Source: Diplocarpon mali
Lineage: Eukaryota > Ascomycota > Leotiomycetes > Helotiales > Drepanopezizaceae
Reading direction: 5' to 3'
DNA: 45,040 bases
Assembly: GCA_024741835.1 (NCBI GenBank)
Contig: JAENRP010000059.1
Coordinates: forward strand, 146,314 to 191,353
Position 1 is the first letter of the stretch. Every line of letters starts with the position of its first letter. This document shows, in pieces, positions 10,489 through 21,711 of the stretch. The position numbers and the translations under genes were made by a program. Below the pieces are notes generated by a model. That model was not told the origin of the DNA and searched no databases. It worked only from the letters and a program-made list of their open reading frames with translations.

Positions 10489-13406
10489 CTAGGCAGCAGC
10501 GCTTTCCGCCGCCCAACCCGCAGCTTCGAGAGTGGGGCGAGCAAGTAGACGGATGCCTTCGACCAGCAGCTGTGCCTCGGCCTCGGTACGATCTCTCATA
10601 TGGGTCAAGTTGATGATCGAAGCACGAGCGGAGCGAGCAGCGATGACTCCCTCACCCAAGGCATTCACGATGCGAGCCATGGCGTCTTGAAGTTCAGGAG
10701 AATCGACGTTTTGAGCCAGATGGAGGATGCAGAACAGGTCGCGCTCGACGAGAGCGATCGATCTAGCCAGGCGCTGATCGGCGGTCTCCTGTTGCTCAGC
10801 AGCCTCTTCCTCGTTGACTGGAACCCTGCTGAATGGTGGTGGAGGGGGGGATCCTTGGTTGTCGTCGTCACCGCTGTTGGCGGGAAGAGGGTTGGCGGCC
10901 TGGGTCTGTGGAGTCCGGGCAGCACCGAGGGCAATGGAGGCGGCTTCTTGTCGAGCATATGACTGGCGCTGCTGCTCCTCACGCTCAGCGGTAGCTCTAT
11001 CGGTGGGCTCGTCCTGGTATAAAGTTAAGTCTTGCCACGCAGGGCACAGCGGAGTGATGAATGCTTACAGTTGCACGAGTATCATGGGTAGTCATCTCCG
11101 GGGTCTTTGGTGTCTTGACGGGAACAGGAGCGGGCGAGGCAGGCTTCTGAGCAGGTCCGTGGACGGAACGACTCTTCTGATCAAGCTTCTTGTTGGAGAG
11201 GCTCTTGCTGACGGACGGCTTGACAACGCGAGACTTCTCGTCGGACTGCTCTTCAGAACGACGACGGCCATGCAACAAGTCGGACACTCGGCTACGAATA
11301 CCCTTGCTGACTCTCTTGATCTCAAGGGCCTTGGCCTCGTTTTCACCCGATAACTTGCGGGGCTTGACATTGGTCTTGGCCTTGGATTCCGTGAGAGCCT
11401 TGCGTGGAATGTTGGAGGTGGATCGGTCAGCAGCTGGAGCGGCCGGGACCGTGGACGCGGCAGACCGATTGAACCGAGAAGTAACGACAGGTGTAGCAGC
11501 CTTAGTACCAAGCGCAGTAGATCCCTTCAGGCGAAACGAAGCAGCCGGAGTGCTTTCCTCGTAGAATCGGATCTTGGGCTCGTTCTTGGGCTTGCCGGGG
11601 ATACGTGGACTTTGGCAGGTTAGCAACGACACTCATCCTTGGGAGTTGACACTTGGAACTTACTATGGACCACCCAGGTAACCTCTGGTAGGAGCCCCCG
11701 ATCGAGGGGCAGCAGAAGGGACCGCAGCACTAGAGGCAATGCGGCGGCCAGAGACATCGGACCTGTAGCCACAATATCAGCATGAAAATTTCGTGAAGGA
11801 GGGAAGGGGGTGCGGGTGATTGCTTACCTGGCGGTCGGTCGAGTACCCATGATGACTTCATGAGCATCCCTAGAGTACTTGACAGCTGGGCCGACACCAA
11901 ACTTCGCAAATCTTCTGCCGCCGTCCGATCTAGCAGGAGAATCGTCAGGGGAAGAAGCACCCTCGGCTAGCTCGCCTTTCTCGCCATCAGCATTGTCCGG
12001 GTCAGCACTGCTCTCCTCCACCAACTTGATCAAGGTCTTCAGGTCGGCAACACCTCCCTTCAGCTGCGCAAGGTTGATGGTTGGCGAGGTCATGGCAAGA
12101 GTGTCGGTGGGACTGGTGGTCATAGTATAGGGCTTACGCTTCTTGGCCTGGTAGGCACCGACATGAGCGAGGGGAGCAGCACGTTGGACGGGTGCGGCTA
12201 TGCGAGTATCAGACTGAGGGGAGAAGCCCTTCGAGGTGCCGCGAAGGGCGCGGGGGTTCTGGACTCTGATGGCTGTCTTTGGAGCTGTCTCGAAGCGACC
12301 ACTATATCGGATGTTGGCAAGCGATGGCGAGACCTTGAAGCTATCATCGGACTTTCGGAGAGACGACATGCGCACAGGTGGGTTGTTCGGTAGCAATGGA
12401 GGATAGTTTTGCGACATGCGTTTGGCAGCACTATCGGTGGCATCTAAATTTGTATCAGCTGAAGCTGCCTTACACAGAGGGGAAGATCAACGCACCCAAC
12501 AGGCCCTTGCGCTCGGGAGACTCATCCATACGGAGAGCTGGCTTAGCTGGAAGCTCCTTATCGAGGGAAGAAGCCTTCATCTGTTGGGACCTCATTGTCA
12601 GCAACGGCCTGTGAAGCAGGAGAAAGCGTCGCGTCATGAGGACGCGGCGGGTCCGCCAAGAGCGCGTCTCAGGATCAGAGCAAACGGTAGGAACTTACAG
12701 GACGAGGAGTATCCTTGGGGGGAGGAGTGGGGAAGCAAGGTGTGTCCTCTACAGTCTGAGAGATCGTCATGGCATGAGTGACGGTGGTTCGGACGACGCG
12801 TCTGTTCGCGACACCTGTAATGAGGGGGGGAGAGCGAGTAGCGTCGTAGAGCCCAGGTGGGTTCGGGGGAGTTCGGGGCGAGGATTGCGAGGCTCTGCGT
12901 CTGCGAGTAGCTTGTGGGGTGAGCTGATACGGACTATCGGTCGAGGCGTCCATGGTCGGGAGCAGGTTCTCGTTGAAGAGATATGCCTTTGCTCGAAGAA
13001 CCTGGGCGCGATGGGGAGTGCAAGCTAGGCGACTGAGCTTCTTGGGTGTGAGATCGGGGTGAGCAAGGTCAGGACGGCCAAGATATGAGGCGGGCGCGGA
13101 GCCAAGGACGGGCCGAAGTGCAAGCGAGTCTCTCCTCGTGAGATTGAGAGGGAGAGGCTTCAGTGAGGGGTGAGCCTTGTAGGTTGGATCGCGGAGTGGT
13201 CCTTGGCTTTGAGCTCGAGCTAAGGAGGACTGAGGCATCATGGTAATCATTCGCTGCCTTGATGAGTATTTCCTCTCAGGGTTGTCACAGTCGAAAGCCA
13301 GAGACGCGGGCTGCGCGTCGAATTCTGGGAGGGTATATTGAAGACCTGCCTTGGTCAGCTCAGCTTCGACAGAAACAATCTTGCGGGGGTGGGAGACAGG
13401 GCTCAT
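10489..13406 (-). CDS. Large mostly disordered protein, unknown function
   Basis: Six exons (13406-12699, 12580-12496, 12443-11828, 11762-11664, 11609-11069, 11013-10489) give 857 residues. All five introns (118, 52, 65, 54, 55 bp) have GT and AG ends and consistent phases. Branch-like CTGAC or CTAAC elements are visible in several. Most of the protein is Ser/Pro/Arg/Lys-rich and probably disordered, with many SP and TP sites. The last exon changes character: an E/Q-rich helix (EEQQRQ, EEAAEQQE) leads into an Ala/Leu-rich helical C-terminus containing RLARSIALVERDL and MARIVNALGEGVIAARSARA. I do not recognise the family; a scaffold or nuclear/cytoskeletal adaptor role would be guesswork. The first in-frame ATG is 13406; an upstream non-coding or coding exon ending at an AATTAG acceptor is possible. 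Confidence 0.75.
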
Positions 13407-14842
13407 ACTAATTCGTGTGTTTACAAGACCAGAGGGAGCAAACCATAGCACAAGATATAGGCGCGAACCAAAGGAATTCTATACAAGGGCCTAGTCTCAC
13501 GCGTCGAGACGTGTGGTGACCGCGTGGCGAGGTGTTGTGAGGTCGAAGTGGGAGAGAAAGTTGGTAAATGTCAGGAGGGAGGTGCTTGATAGTTTCTCGC
13601 CTAATTCGTGCTTGCACGTGCTTGCACTAGAAGGAGAGCCATTAATCGGCTAGTATCTCAGAGGTGAGAGTAGCGAGGCCGTCGTGGTGAGTCTTGGATT
13701 GCAGACTGCATATGTTCATCCAGCTCAGACGAGACATCTCCTTGCAACAGGATGGAAAACGCCAGCGATAGATGAACTTCCGCGGTACAACCAAGGTAGT
13801 AATAGACATAGACAACGTAGAGAGGAAAACCCCTACGAGAAACAACAGGATTGATAGGTAGCCCTTGCTACGACTAGGTCCATGGGATCATGCACATGGA
13901 CCAAGAAAAAAGACATGGATGCGAGCTGTCTTCGACAGGCTAAAGCTGTAGAAGAGACGGACACACTGCTCCCGTCAGCGTATAGGTGGTGGCGCTTCTC
14001 TGAACTGTCAAGGAAAGGACTTGAAAGCAAAAAAGAAAGTTAAGAAAAATGGACAAAGGCGCAAATGGGGAGAATGGACCAAAATGGAGAGAAACAAGAC
14101 AGCAGGCAACGCAATAGAGGCTTGAACCCTTGAGAACGCAATCTAGAACACGGCGACTGAGGATAGGTCGGAGCAGATGCTGGGAAGAGGCATAGCTTTC
14201 TTGTCATGAGCTCAGGTCGGATGATAAACTGCTGGCCGAGAAAGCTGCTTTGCATCTTCCGACGACGAACTCTTGGAACTCCCCGCATCGAGAGGGTTAC
14301 TTGAGGCTGAAGATCAGGGACGAGCCTGATCGTGAGGGAGAGAGCCGTGTCCCGTCAGCACGGTGCCAGGTCTCCGAGAGGTGTCGTTGAGCGGCATGGA
14401 TGGATGGATGAGTCAGCCAAGCTTAGGGATAGCCAAGCCCTTGGTCATGTGAGCTTATCCGACAGGAGGAAGGCACCAAGCGAGGCACGGCACGGCTTCT
14501 GGACCGAAACTCGCAGCACTGAAAGAGAAGGACAGAGAACACACACACACTAATGTAAACAAGCCAGGAAAGAGATACGAGTTCCGTATATGCTTGACTC
14601 GGAAAAGAAAATGCTCTCTAGGAACCGGTCCCTTGGCGGAATCCTAGGCCCTGACTAGATATCTATTTTAACCTGCCGATCTAGATGGGGTATTTCCTCG
14701 TCTGTTCCCGAATATCTGACTCTGTGTCGATGCAAAATGTATTCCAATGAGGCTCTTCCCGCGCCCGTCGCACGTCTTCCGACCCTCCCCGCGCCTCTCC
14801 TAGATCATCGTCATGATCATCATCCCACGGGCCAAGCCGCAC
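13407..14842. other. Intergenic region, 1.4 kb
   Basis: This lies upstream of the disordered-protein gene and downstream of the glucanase gene. No supported exon was found. A short CA run occurs at about 14540-14550 and TGGATGGATGG at about 14398-14409. It likely holds the long 5' leader/promoter of the upstream gene and the 3' UTR of the glucanase gene. Confidence 0.45.
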
Positions 14843-16386
14843 TCAGGAGCAGATCGAGTCATATTTGTAGCTGGTCAACGGCTGAGGAAAGATGCCAGCC
14901 TCTAGGAGCTTGAATGCATCCCATTCATGCGCCGCTTCCGTCTTGAAGGTCCAAAACACCCAGCCCTGCGTGTGGCGCTCGAACGTGGACAGCTGGGCTT
15001 CGAGGTATCCCCGCATATCGTTCTTGAAGGTCTCGTTCCAGTTGGCGAGGTCGCTCTTGTCAGCACACGAGCCGATGTAGCTCGAGTTGGGGAAGGTCCC
15101 GTCATACCTCGCGCCGATCCCGTAGCCGTTGAGTGCCGGAGCGCAATCTGTCATGGCGCCGGACCATTCGCCGACGACGAGCCACTTGTCCACCCCGGAC
15201 GCGTACGAGGCCACGTTGTTACAGACTTTCTGGCGGTGCTCCCACGGCTGCAGCGCGAGGAGGTCGTGGGTGAAGACCTGATACTCGTGATGGTCGACGA
15301 CAACTGCCGTCATGTTAGAGATGGCGTGTCTTTCCGCGCNTCGGATCACACTCACCATTGTAGGAGTTGTTGTCCGAAGTCGAGAGCAATCCATTGAAAT
15401 ACTTGGGAGCCACAAAGGCATCGTGGAACATGACGGTCGTGTCGCTGACCGCCCGAACCTGATCGTACCCGTCTCGGTAGAACTGCTTGATCTTACCGAA
15501 GTCCAAGGCGGAGCTCATAGGCTCGTTCAGGAGCTCGATGGCAACCACCACGTCCTGATACTCGGCCTGGGCGTACTTGTCGGCGATGATCTTGAGGACT
15601 GCCAGGGTCTGGGCGGTACTGTTGCCGCCCTGCCATCCTGGTTCCGAGATGCGGTGGCCCGAGTTGTCGAATCCGTTCTGGCTGAGGGGGGCTCCGTGCA
15701 GGTCGATCCAGACCTTGAGGCCCGTGGCCCTGGCCCAGTCGATGGCCGCATCGACGTAGGGCGCGGCGCCTTGGGTATAGGGCTCGCCGCTTTCCAACGA
15801 GTAGGCCCAGTAGCCGACGGGGATGCGCACCGTATTGAAGCCGGCCTCCGCGATCCTCTCGAAGTCCTTGAACGTGCACCAGCTATCCCACTGCGCGGAG
15901 CCTTCGACTCAGCCCGTGACGGCACACGATCTCCTGGGATCCGTTGGGATCCGTTTGGGGGGGAACTTACGTGAGGCTTGAGAATGTCGTAGGCCGCGTC
16001 GGAGCCCAGCTTCTGCGTGAGGGTGTACTCGTCGACTATGCCGAGGGACTGATCGACGGCTTGGAAGATGGAAGGAGTGATCCAGGGCTCGAGCAGAAGC
16101 CAGCCGCCGATGTTGAGGCCCCGGACTATTTCGGTGCCCCAAGCGAAGTCGACGGATTTCTTGGCCAGCGGATCTCTGTCACATCGTCAGAGGGGGTTCC
16201 TGCCCAGGTGCCATGGAGAGAGTGTGAGGGGAGGTGTGCGGGAGTCGGCAGGTAGAAACGACGCCGAGGGATATGGGGTAGATGTAAACCGCCCTCGACA
16301 CCCATTACATACGAAACTTACGCGGCGGGGAGGGCAGCAGCCACGCCGGCAGAGAGGACGGCGGCCAGGATATTTCGGCAGCGCAT
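14843..16386 (-). CDS. exgA: Secreted exo-beta-1,3-glucanase, GH5 family
   Basis: Four exons (16386-16322, 16175-15971, 15890-15356, 15303-14843) encode 421 residues. Introns are 146, 80 and 52 bp; the N at 15340 lies inside the last one. The protein starts with a signal peptide (MRCRNILAAVLSAGVAAA), so it is secreted and should remodel or degrade beta-1,3-glucan in the cell wall or in plant/fungal material. Family marks in order: RGLNIGGWLLLEPWITPS, WIDLHGAPLSQNGFDNSG, the acid/base motif LLNEP (Glu213), HHEYQVF, and the nucleophile motif VGEWS (Glu314), followed by GWVFWTFKTE. The spacing of about 100 residues between the two glutamates fits the Candida Exg1 type (GH5_9). Both catalytic residues are intact and the length is normal. 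Confidence 0.95.
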
Positions 16387-17569
16387 GATCACGAAGCTAG
16401 CTGTCAGCAAAGGAGGGTGAGGATGATGGCGAGGCGGGCTGGGACAGGGTGATTGATAGTTGAGACGAAGCGGCGGCCTAGCAGCAGATGAGCCGGAATT
16501 GCTGGTTGCCGTGGGAACGGCTTGGTTGGCGGAGATCTGAGACGAGTGTCCATGAAGCTGGCCTGGGCTTATATAAAGAAATCTGGGGGTGAGGGAGGAG
16601 GAACTTTTTGCGGTAGCGGACGGGCGTAGAGCAGGAGTGTGGATGTAGTGGGCCGGGCGGGGTGTGGGTAGCGAGATGTCGGGGTCAAGCCCGACGTCCG
16701 GGGTGAGCCGCGACTCGGATTGGCTGGGCGGGGGGAGGAGGAGGAGGCTGTCACCGCCGCTGTCACCGCCCGAACCCCGGTCGAATTCTGCCCCTGGATT
16801 GCGGGACTTGTCCCTGCATCTCTCTCCAAGCTTTATTATACCTACAGTACCGTCCAAGCAGCCCTTATCCCAGGCATAGGCGTAGGGGTGACGCCGCCGC
16901 TGGAGGGGCCGGCACTCCCGTGGTCTGGTCGGTGCCTGGCGATCGGGATGGAGGACTCGGCCCCAGGACGGTGACGGGACTCTCCGATTTCGACTTTGGC
17001 CCAGCACGGCAGAAGCAAAGATCCCGGGCATACTTGTACCTGTCCATGGCCCTGCACGCGGGGGGAGAGGAGAGCAAGGCTGTGTGCCAGAGGCTGCAAG
17101 AAGTGTGCACCCCACCAGCCAGGCAGCCAGGCAGCCAAGGCTCGCTCGCGTGACTTCCATGCGGCGTGGCCATACGTTTCCTACGAAGAACACCCCCACC
17201 CCCCTCTTTTCACCAGGAACCCGTGACGTGCGACGGAGCGGGGCGGTATCAAGGTCACATGGTCCACGAGAGACTTCGACCGAAAATACCGTGGCGTCAA
17301 CTCCTTCTCTTGATATCGATGGAATCGAGAACCTGCGGCGGTGATGGAGGTCGAGCTACACTCATGCTATCCGAAGCTCGGATATGCCCCTGATACTGGC
17401 GCAACTGGAGACGCTGTCGTCAGTGCACCCATATAAGAATCCAACTATTTACTCTGAAAAGCCTGAAAAGCCTGAAAAGCAGCCATATCAACAAGGCCAA
17501 ACAAAGTCAGTGAGCCGTGGCTGCCAGGGCTTTCAGACTCCTTGCACCCTACTGTAGCCGGGCATATTA

Positions 17570-17570
<1 letters not shown>
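16387..17570. promoter_or_regulatory. Upstream region of the glucanase gene
   Basis: This segment lies directly 5' of the secreted glucanase. On the minus strand a TATATAA-like element (complement of 16569-16576, 'ttatataaag' on the plus strand) sits about 190 bp before the start codon and could serve as a TATA box. No coding exon is supported. A GGGGGG-rich stretch is present at about 16725-16745. Confidence 0.35.
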
Positions 17571-17572
<2 letters not shown>

Positions 17573-17605
<33 letters not shown>

Positions 17606-17626
17606 TAGATATGTATATATATATTC
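17573..17626. repeat. (TA)n microsatellite
   Basis: An uninterrupted TA run of roughly 30 bp is followed by GATAGATATG and a second short TA run. It is self-complementary and could form a cruciform in supercoiled DNA. Confidence 0.9.
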
Positions 17627-18119
17627 TACGATAAAGAGTCATCCCCGAGGGAATATAGAGCCCAGAATCCTCTGCGATGCCGACGGTCAGGTGGTCGACA
17701 CCGCAGTCTTGTCCTTGGGCACGCGACCCATCCGACGATTGGGCCCCTCGAGCACGTGGGGAAGGGGGGAGTCTCACCCAAAGAGGCAGGCACGCCTGAA
17801 GACGAGAGCGTGGGGAGTTTGGTGTGCGTAATGGCTCCTGCCATTCCAGCCGATTCCTCTGCCCAGCACACTGCATTTCGTCTTCTCTCGCCGCTCGGAT
17901 CGTAGCATGGGAAATATACATGGATACGACCGGACGATCTGGGAGGTCTTTTCCCTTGTCCTTTGGTGCCATCATTGGAGTGTGAAGGGTGGATTCTCGC
18001 ATCCACGGTGGAGTGCGCGATCGCCGCCATCTCTGCCCGTCTCCTTTCCACCCCGTGCATTCCGGAGCGCGAGGGCAAGAGTCGGGCTTCGTACGTGTCG
18101 GCGGATGGCTGGTGGGGTT

Positions 18120-18840
18120 ATGATTTGTTATAGCATACTCGATATTGGAAAAATATTTATGTATATATATAAGACTGCTATCTTTAAGGATCATTCAGCC
18201 TAAATATTTTTAAGCTGTTTACCGAGACTATAATCTATTAAAGTATACTTAATATTAAAAAAATAATGAAAATAAAAGAGCTTACTATACCTTAGGGTCA
18301 TCTACCCAAAGTCTTTCCAAGCCGTCTATCTAGGTTTTGATCTATCAAAGCGTACTTAGTATTGAATTATAAAAAGAGCCTACCATCCTTTCGAATAATA
18401 TAGCTGTAGTATTTTGAAGCCGTCTACCTAGGTTGTTCTCTGTCAAAGCAAACTCGATATTGAAATAAGATTAAATAAAAGAGCCTAATATACCTGAGGG
18501 TCATCTAGCCCAAGTCTTTTCCAGCCGTTTATCTCAGTTTTGATCTATCAAAGCATACTTAATATGGAAAAAATTAAGAAAATAAAAGAGCCCGCTATAG
18601 CTTAACATCATTCAACCAAAGTCTTTCCAAGCCGTCTATCTAGGTTATAATCTATTAAAACATACTCGATAATGAAAAAAGATCTATATAAGACTGCTAT
18701 CTTGAAGGATCATTTAGCCCAAGTATCTTTACTTAGACTATAGTCCATCAAAGTATACTTAATATGAAAAAAAATTACGAAAATAAAAGTGCCTGCTATA
18801 CCTCATGATCATCGAGCCCGAGTCTTTTCGAGCCGCTCAG
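18120..18840. repeat. AT-rich decayed tandem repeat, about 7 units of 92-110 bp
   Basis: A recurring block contains TCTATCAAAGCATACTTAAT, then an A-rich part ending in AATAAAAGAGCC, then CTATACCT..GGTCATC, CCAAGTCTTTCCA and AGCCGTCTATCTAGGTT. The anchor ATACTTA/ATACTCGAT recurs near 18134, 18244, 18350, 18448, 18553, 18660 and 18752, a spacing of 92-110 bp. Units 1 and 6 share a subtype (AAGACTGCTATCTT.AAGGATCATT), so there may be a higher-order pattern. Flanking DNA is GC-rich, so the borders are sharp. The excess of TA steps fits repeat-induced point mutation, but this is inference. Confidence 0.85.
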
Positions 18841-19427
18841 GCACATTCACATATCCGGTACCACCAGGGAGGTGCCGTCCGTCGTCGAGGACTTGCGTGG
18901 TTCCCCCGTGCGCTGCAAATGTGGACCTTGGGTTCCTGGGAGCAGGACTCCCCGTGCTGCGCATGCGCAGCACGCCAAAGAGTCGCTCGTTGTCGGGCCA
19001 ACAGCGATTTCGAAGCAGGCATTCACACGGCCGAAGGCCCAAGTGTGGGCCGACGGGGGGAAAGATGCGAGGCAGCGGCTCACTAGGCCCTCACAAGGTG
19101 GAGGGAAAGACGCTTCTGTGGGGAGCCTCGAGATACATAGTATACATTATACCCGGATCCATGGTGGAGAACTGACAGAATCTAAAGGTGTGGATTGGGA
19201 GTTCTATGGAGCTGCAGGAGTGTATATACAAGGTACGATTACATAAGCCAATCCTTGTATAATTCCAACAAGAACAAGTCGTTTGTGGCAGAGAGTCCAT
19301 CCCATGCAGAGAAACCCCGCGCAGCCCAGGAAGCTACTATGAAGGATTGGTCGATACATAGCGTCAGATATCAAGCTCGCTCAACTCATCGCGGCTCACC
19401 CTCCCGTACATCATCCAGTCGTCAGGA
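18841..19427. other. Intergenic, between AT-rich repeat and dioxygenase gene
   Basis: Normal GC content with short open frames on both strands, none with recognisable features. It contains the 3' flank of the dioxygenase gene. Confidence 0.4.
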
Positions 19428-20624
19428 TCACCTCGTAGTGTTCTTCTCCACCACCCCCCTCGCAAACTCTCCAAACGTGAGGCCCTGATCCAGATCAACA
19501 AGATCGCCCAGGTTTGGCTGCGTGAACACCGCGAGCGTATTCCTCGCAATTTTCCCTCCCTCATTCTCACCACTCGCCAGCCCAGGTCTGACGCCTCTGA
19601 CAAAATGCGGCACAGCCCTGAACTTCCCCTTCGTGATCCGTTCCAAGGACTCGCCCGTCTGGAACGCAATGCAGTCCCGAGGAATCTTGACCTGCACCGT
19701 CTCCCCGCTCCGAGATTGAATGTACAACCCCGCCGCTGGATCCGGCGACGAGTCCAGCTCGGCGAGGGTCGGTAGAAAACGCGGGTTGTACGAATAAGTC
19801 ATCGGAACAGCCGGGACCTGTCTGGTCTCGTTGATAAACATCGCGCTCGTCAACCCGGTCAAACACCCATGGTCGAGGTGCGTGGCGCACCAGTCATCGT
19901 CATTCGCCTCCTGCTTCGTGTCTGGATCCGCCGGGAAGTAATGCAGCAGTCTCGCCTTGGTAGTTGTCGAGGTCTTGACGACGTGTTCCAGGTATCCAGC
20001 TTGATAGCCTGGGATCTCTCTCTCGGCGTATTGGTCACACGCCCGAGCTACCAGGACTCCCGTGTCGATAATCAGACGGCAGAGATCCTCGAATGCCTCT
20101 TTGAAGCCGGGGATGGTGGCTGGCCACAGATTTGGGCTCAGATATTCGGCGAAGTTGGAGGCTGAGAATTCCTCGGTTGGCTGTGCGCAGTCAAGAGATG
20201 GGTCGACATAGAAGGCGCAGTTGGCGTAGAATGAGCCCTTGTGAGTATCAATCTGGCCGTTCTTGAGCCTCTCTCTGCCCCTGGACCAGCCGGTCAGGTA
20301 TTTGGAGGCCGGGTTTTCGAGTTTATCTGTTGAGAGTCAGAATCGAGTGAAGTAGGGGCTGGGTGTGGTTTACCGAGGCGAAACTGGGCAAGGTTCCCAA
20401 GGTAGGAGGAATAGGAGAGAAGGCGATGTCTAAGTATCGCGAAGTCCTCTGGGACATCTTTCACGATGATTATCCCCAGAGACTCTGGACCAAATGCGTC
20501 TACTAACGTAGAAAATGAGACCTTCCCTGGTGGGGTCAGCAGACCATCTTGAGGTTAATGGTGACGGGGAGGACGTACCGGTCTTCAGGTCCTCGAGACT
20601 GACTGTAACTGCTGCGGGAGGCAT
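19428..20624 (-). CDS. 2-oxoglutarate/Fe(II)-dependent dioxygenase (IPNS-like)
   Basis: Three exons (20624-20579, 20526-20374, 20326-19428) give 365 residues; the introns are 52 and 47 bp and the phases agree. The jelly-roll iron site is visible as H216-x-D218 in the motif THLDHGCLTGL, with distal His307 in AVPHFVRG. An Arg in the sequence ARNTLAVF (Arg328) is in the place expected for 2-oxoglutarate binding. The N-terminal part (GPESLGIIIVKDVPEDF) matches the DIOX_N-like region of isopenicillin-N-synthase-like enzymes. The substrate cannot be told from sequence; no biosynthetic cluster partners are adjacent. It is divergent from FRG1. Confidence 0.85.
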
Positions 20625-20841
20625 GGAAAATCTGGAGTGCGAGATGGCAAACAGGGTATATTCCAAAAGAGATATATAGATTCTTATGTAGGGAGTTTCA
20701 TTTCATGAATTTAGGGTCGAGGGAGGTTCGGAGGGGTCGTCCTTTTGGGTCTAGCTCAGCTCTCCCCTGGGTACAACCTCGAATAGGCAGGTCTACCTCA
20801 ACAGCATCCATCTATCACCAAGGCAAAGCTATCCCCTCAGC
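20625..20841. promoter_or_regulatory. 217-bp divergent promoter (dioxygenase / FRG1)
   Basis: The start codons of the dioxygenase (-) and FRG1 (+) are only 217 bp apart, so both promoters and leaders must overlap in this segment. A plus-strand 'gatatataga' at about 20669-20679 is a possible TATA-like element. Confidence 0.5.
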
Positions 20842-21711
20842 ATGGTCAAGCCACTCTCATTCAAGGGCGATAAGAAGGTCAAGAAGCGAAAGCGCGTCGA
20901 CATAGCAGAGAAGTTCGGCGACGAAGAGGAGGGCTCTTCCTCCAAGCAACTCACTGTCTCGAAGACACCCGACGCCCCGGTCGACGACGATAGCTGGGTG
21001 ACGGCAGAATCCACGGGAGATATTTTGGGGCCCATTGTGTTGGTGCTGCCCTCCGAACCCCCGAGTTGCGTGGCATGCGACACGAATGGCGTGGTCTTTG
21101 CGAGCTCTCTAGAGAACATCTTGGACGGAAACCCAGAGACTGCGGAACCTCATGATGTACGCCAGGTCTGGGTTGCGAATAGGGTCGCAGGCACCGAGTC
21201 ATTTACTTTCAAGGGACATCATGGCAGGAAGGTCACTTTTTTCCGTGGTGGACATGTCCTGACGCTCTGCAGATATCTTAGCTGCGACAAATACGGCATA
21301 CTGTCCGCGAACACAGAAGCCGTATCACCGCTCGAATCATTCCTCGCAATACCCACGCCCGACACACCGGGTACCTTTCAGATCCAGACGCTCCGCGACA
21401 CATTCCTGACCATCAAACCCTCCACCTCAACCAAATCCAGCGCGTTACCTGAAATTCGGGGCGATGCAGATGCTACTACATTCAATACCACCTTACGGAT
21501 ACGCATGCAAGCACGATTCAAGCCCAAATTGAAGGCATCAAAAGAGGAGAAGGCCAGAGAGAAGATCAGTAGGCAAGCGCTTGAAGAGGCGGTTGGGCGG
21601 AGGTTGGATGATGATGAGGTTAGGAAGTTGAAGAAGGCCAGGCGGGAGGGAGATTATCATGAGGCTTTGCTGCTTATCAAGGTCAAGAACAAGCATGATA
21701 AATACAGTTGA
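20842..21711 (+). CDS. FRG1: FRG1-family protein
   Basis: A single open frame of 289 residues. It begins with a Lys-rich nuclear/nucleolar-type segment (KGDKKVKKRKRVD), followed by SWVTAEST-DILGPI and the beta-trefoil motifs KGHHG and YLSCDKYGILSA. It ends in a basic helical tail (LDDDEVRKLKKARREGDYHE) and KNKHDKYS. This matches FRG1, an RNA- and actin-associated protein of nucleoli and spliceosomes. In other FRG1 proteins KGHHGR runs directly into YLSCDK. Here 15 extra residues (KVTFFRGGHVLTLC region) separate them, and that DNA (21228-21272, 45 bp) has a good branch site (CCTGAC) and acceptor (CTCTGCAG) but begins GA instead of GT. Removing it would give 274 residues. Confidence 0.88.
   Translation: MVKPLSFKGDKKVKKRKRVDIAEKFGDEEEGSSSKQLTVSKTPDAPVDDDSWVTAESTGDILGPIVLVLPSEPPSCVACDTNGVVFASSLENILDGNPETAEPHDVRQVWVANRVAGTESFTFKGHHGRKVTFFRGGHVLTLCRYLSCDKYGILSANTEAVSPLESFLAIPTPDTPGTFQIQTLRDTFLTIKPSTSTKSSALPEIRGDADATTFNTTLRIRMQARFKPKLKASKEEKAREKISRQALEEAVGRRLDDDEVRKLKKARREGDYHEALLLIKVKNKHDKYS

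Noticed and set aside
17445..18194. Minus-strand frame of 249 codons
   Set aside because: Runs through the TA microsatellite (Ile-Tyr repeats) and the AT-rich repeat; no plausible protein.
18120..18840. CRISPR-like array
   Set aside because: Units are degenerate over their whole length with no repeat/spacer alternation, and the genome is eukaryotic.
19428..21711. Secondary-metabolite cluster around the dioxygenase
   Set aside because: No synthase, P450 or transporter is adjacent; neighbours are FRG1 and a gene-free region.
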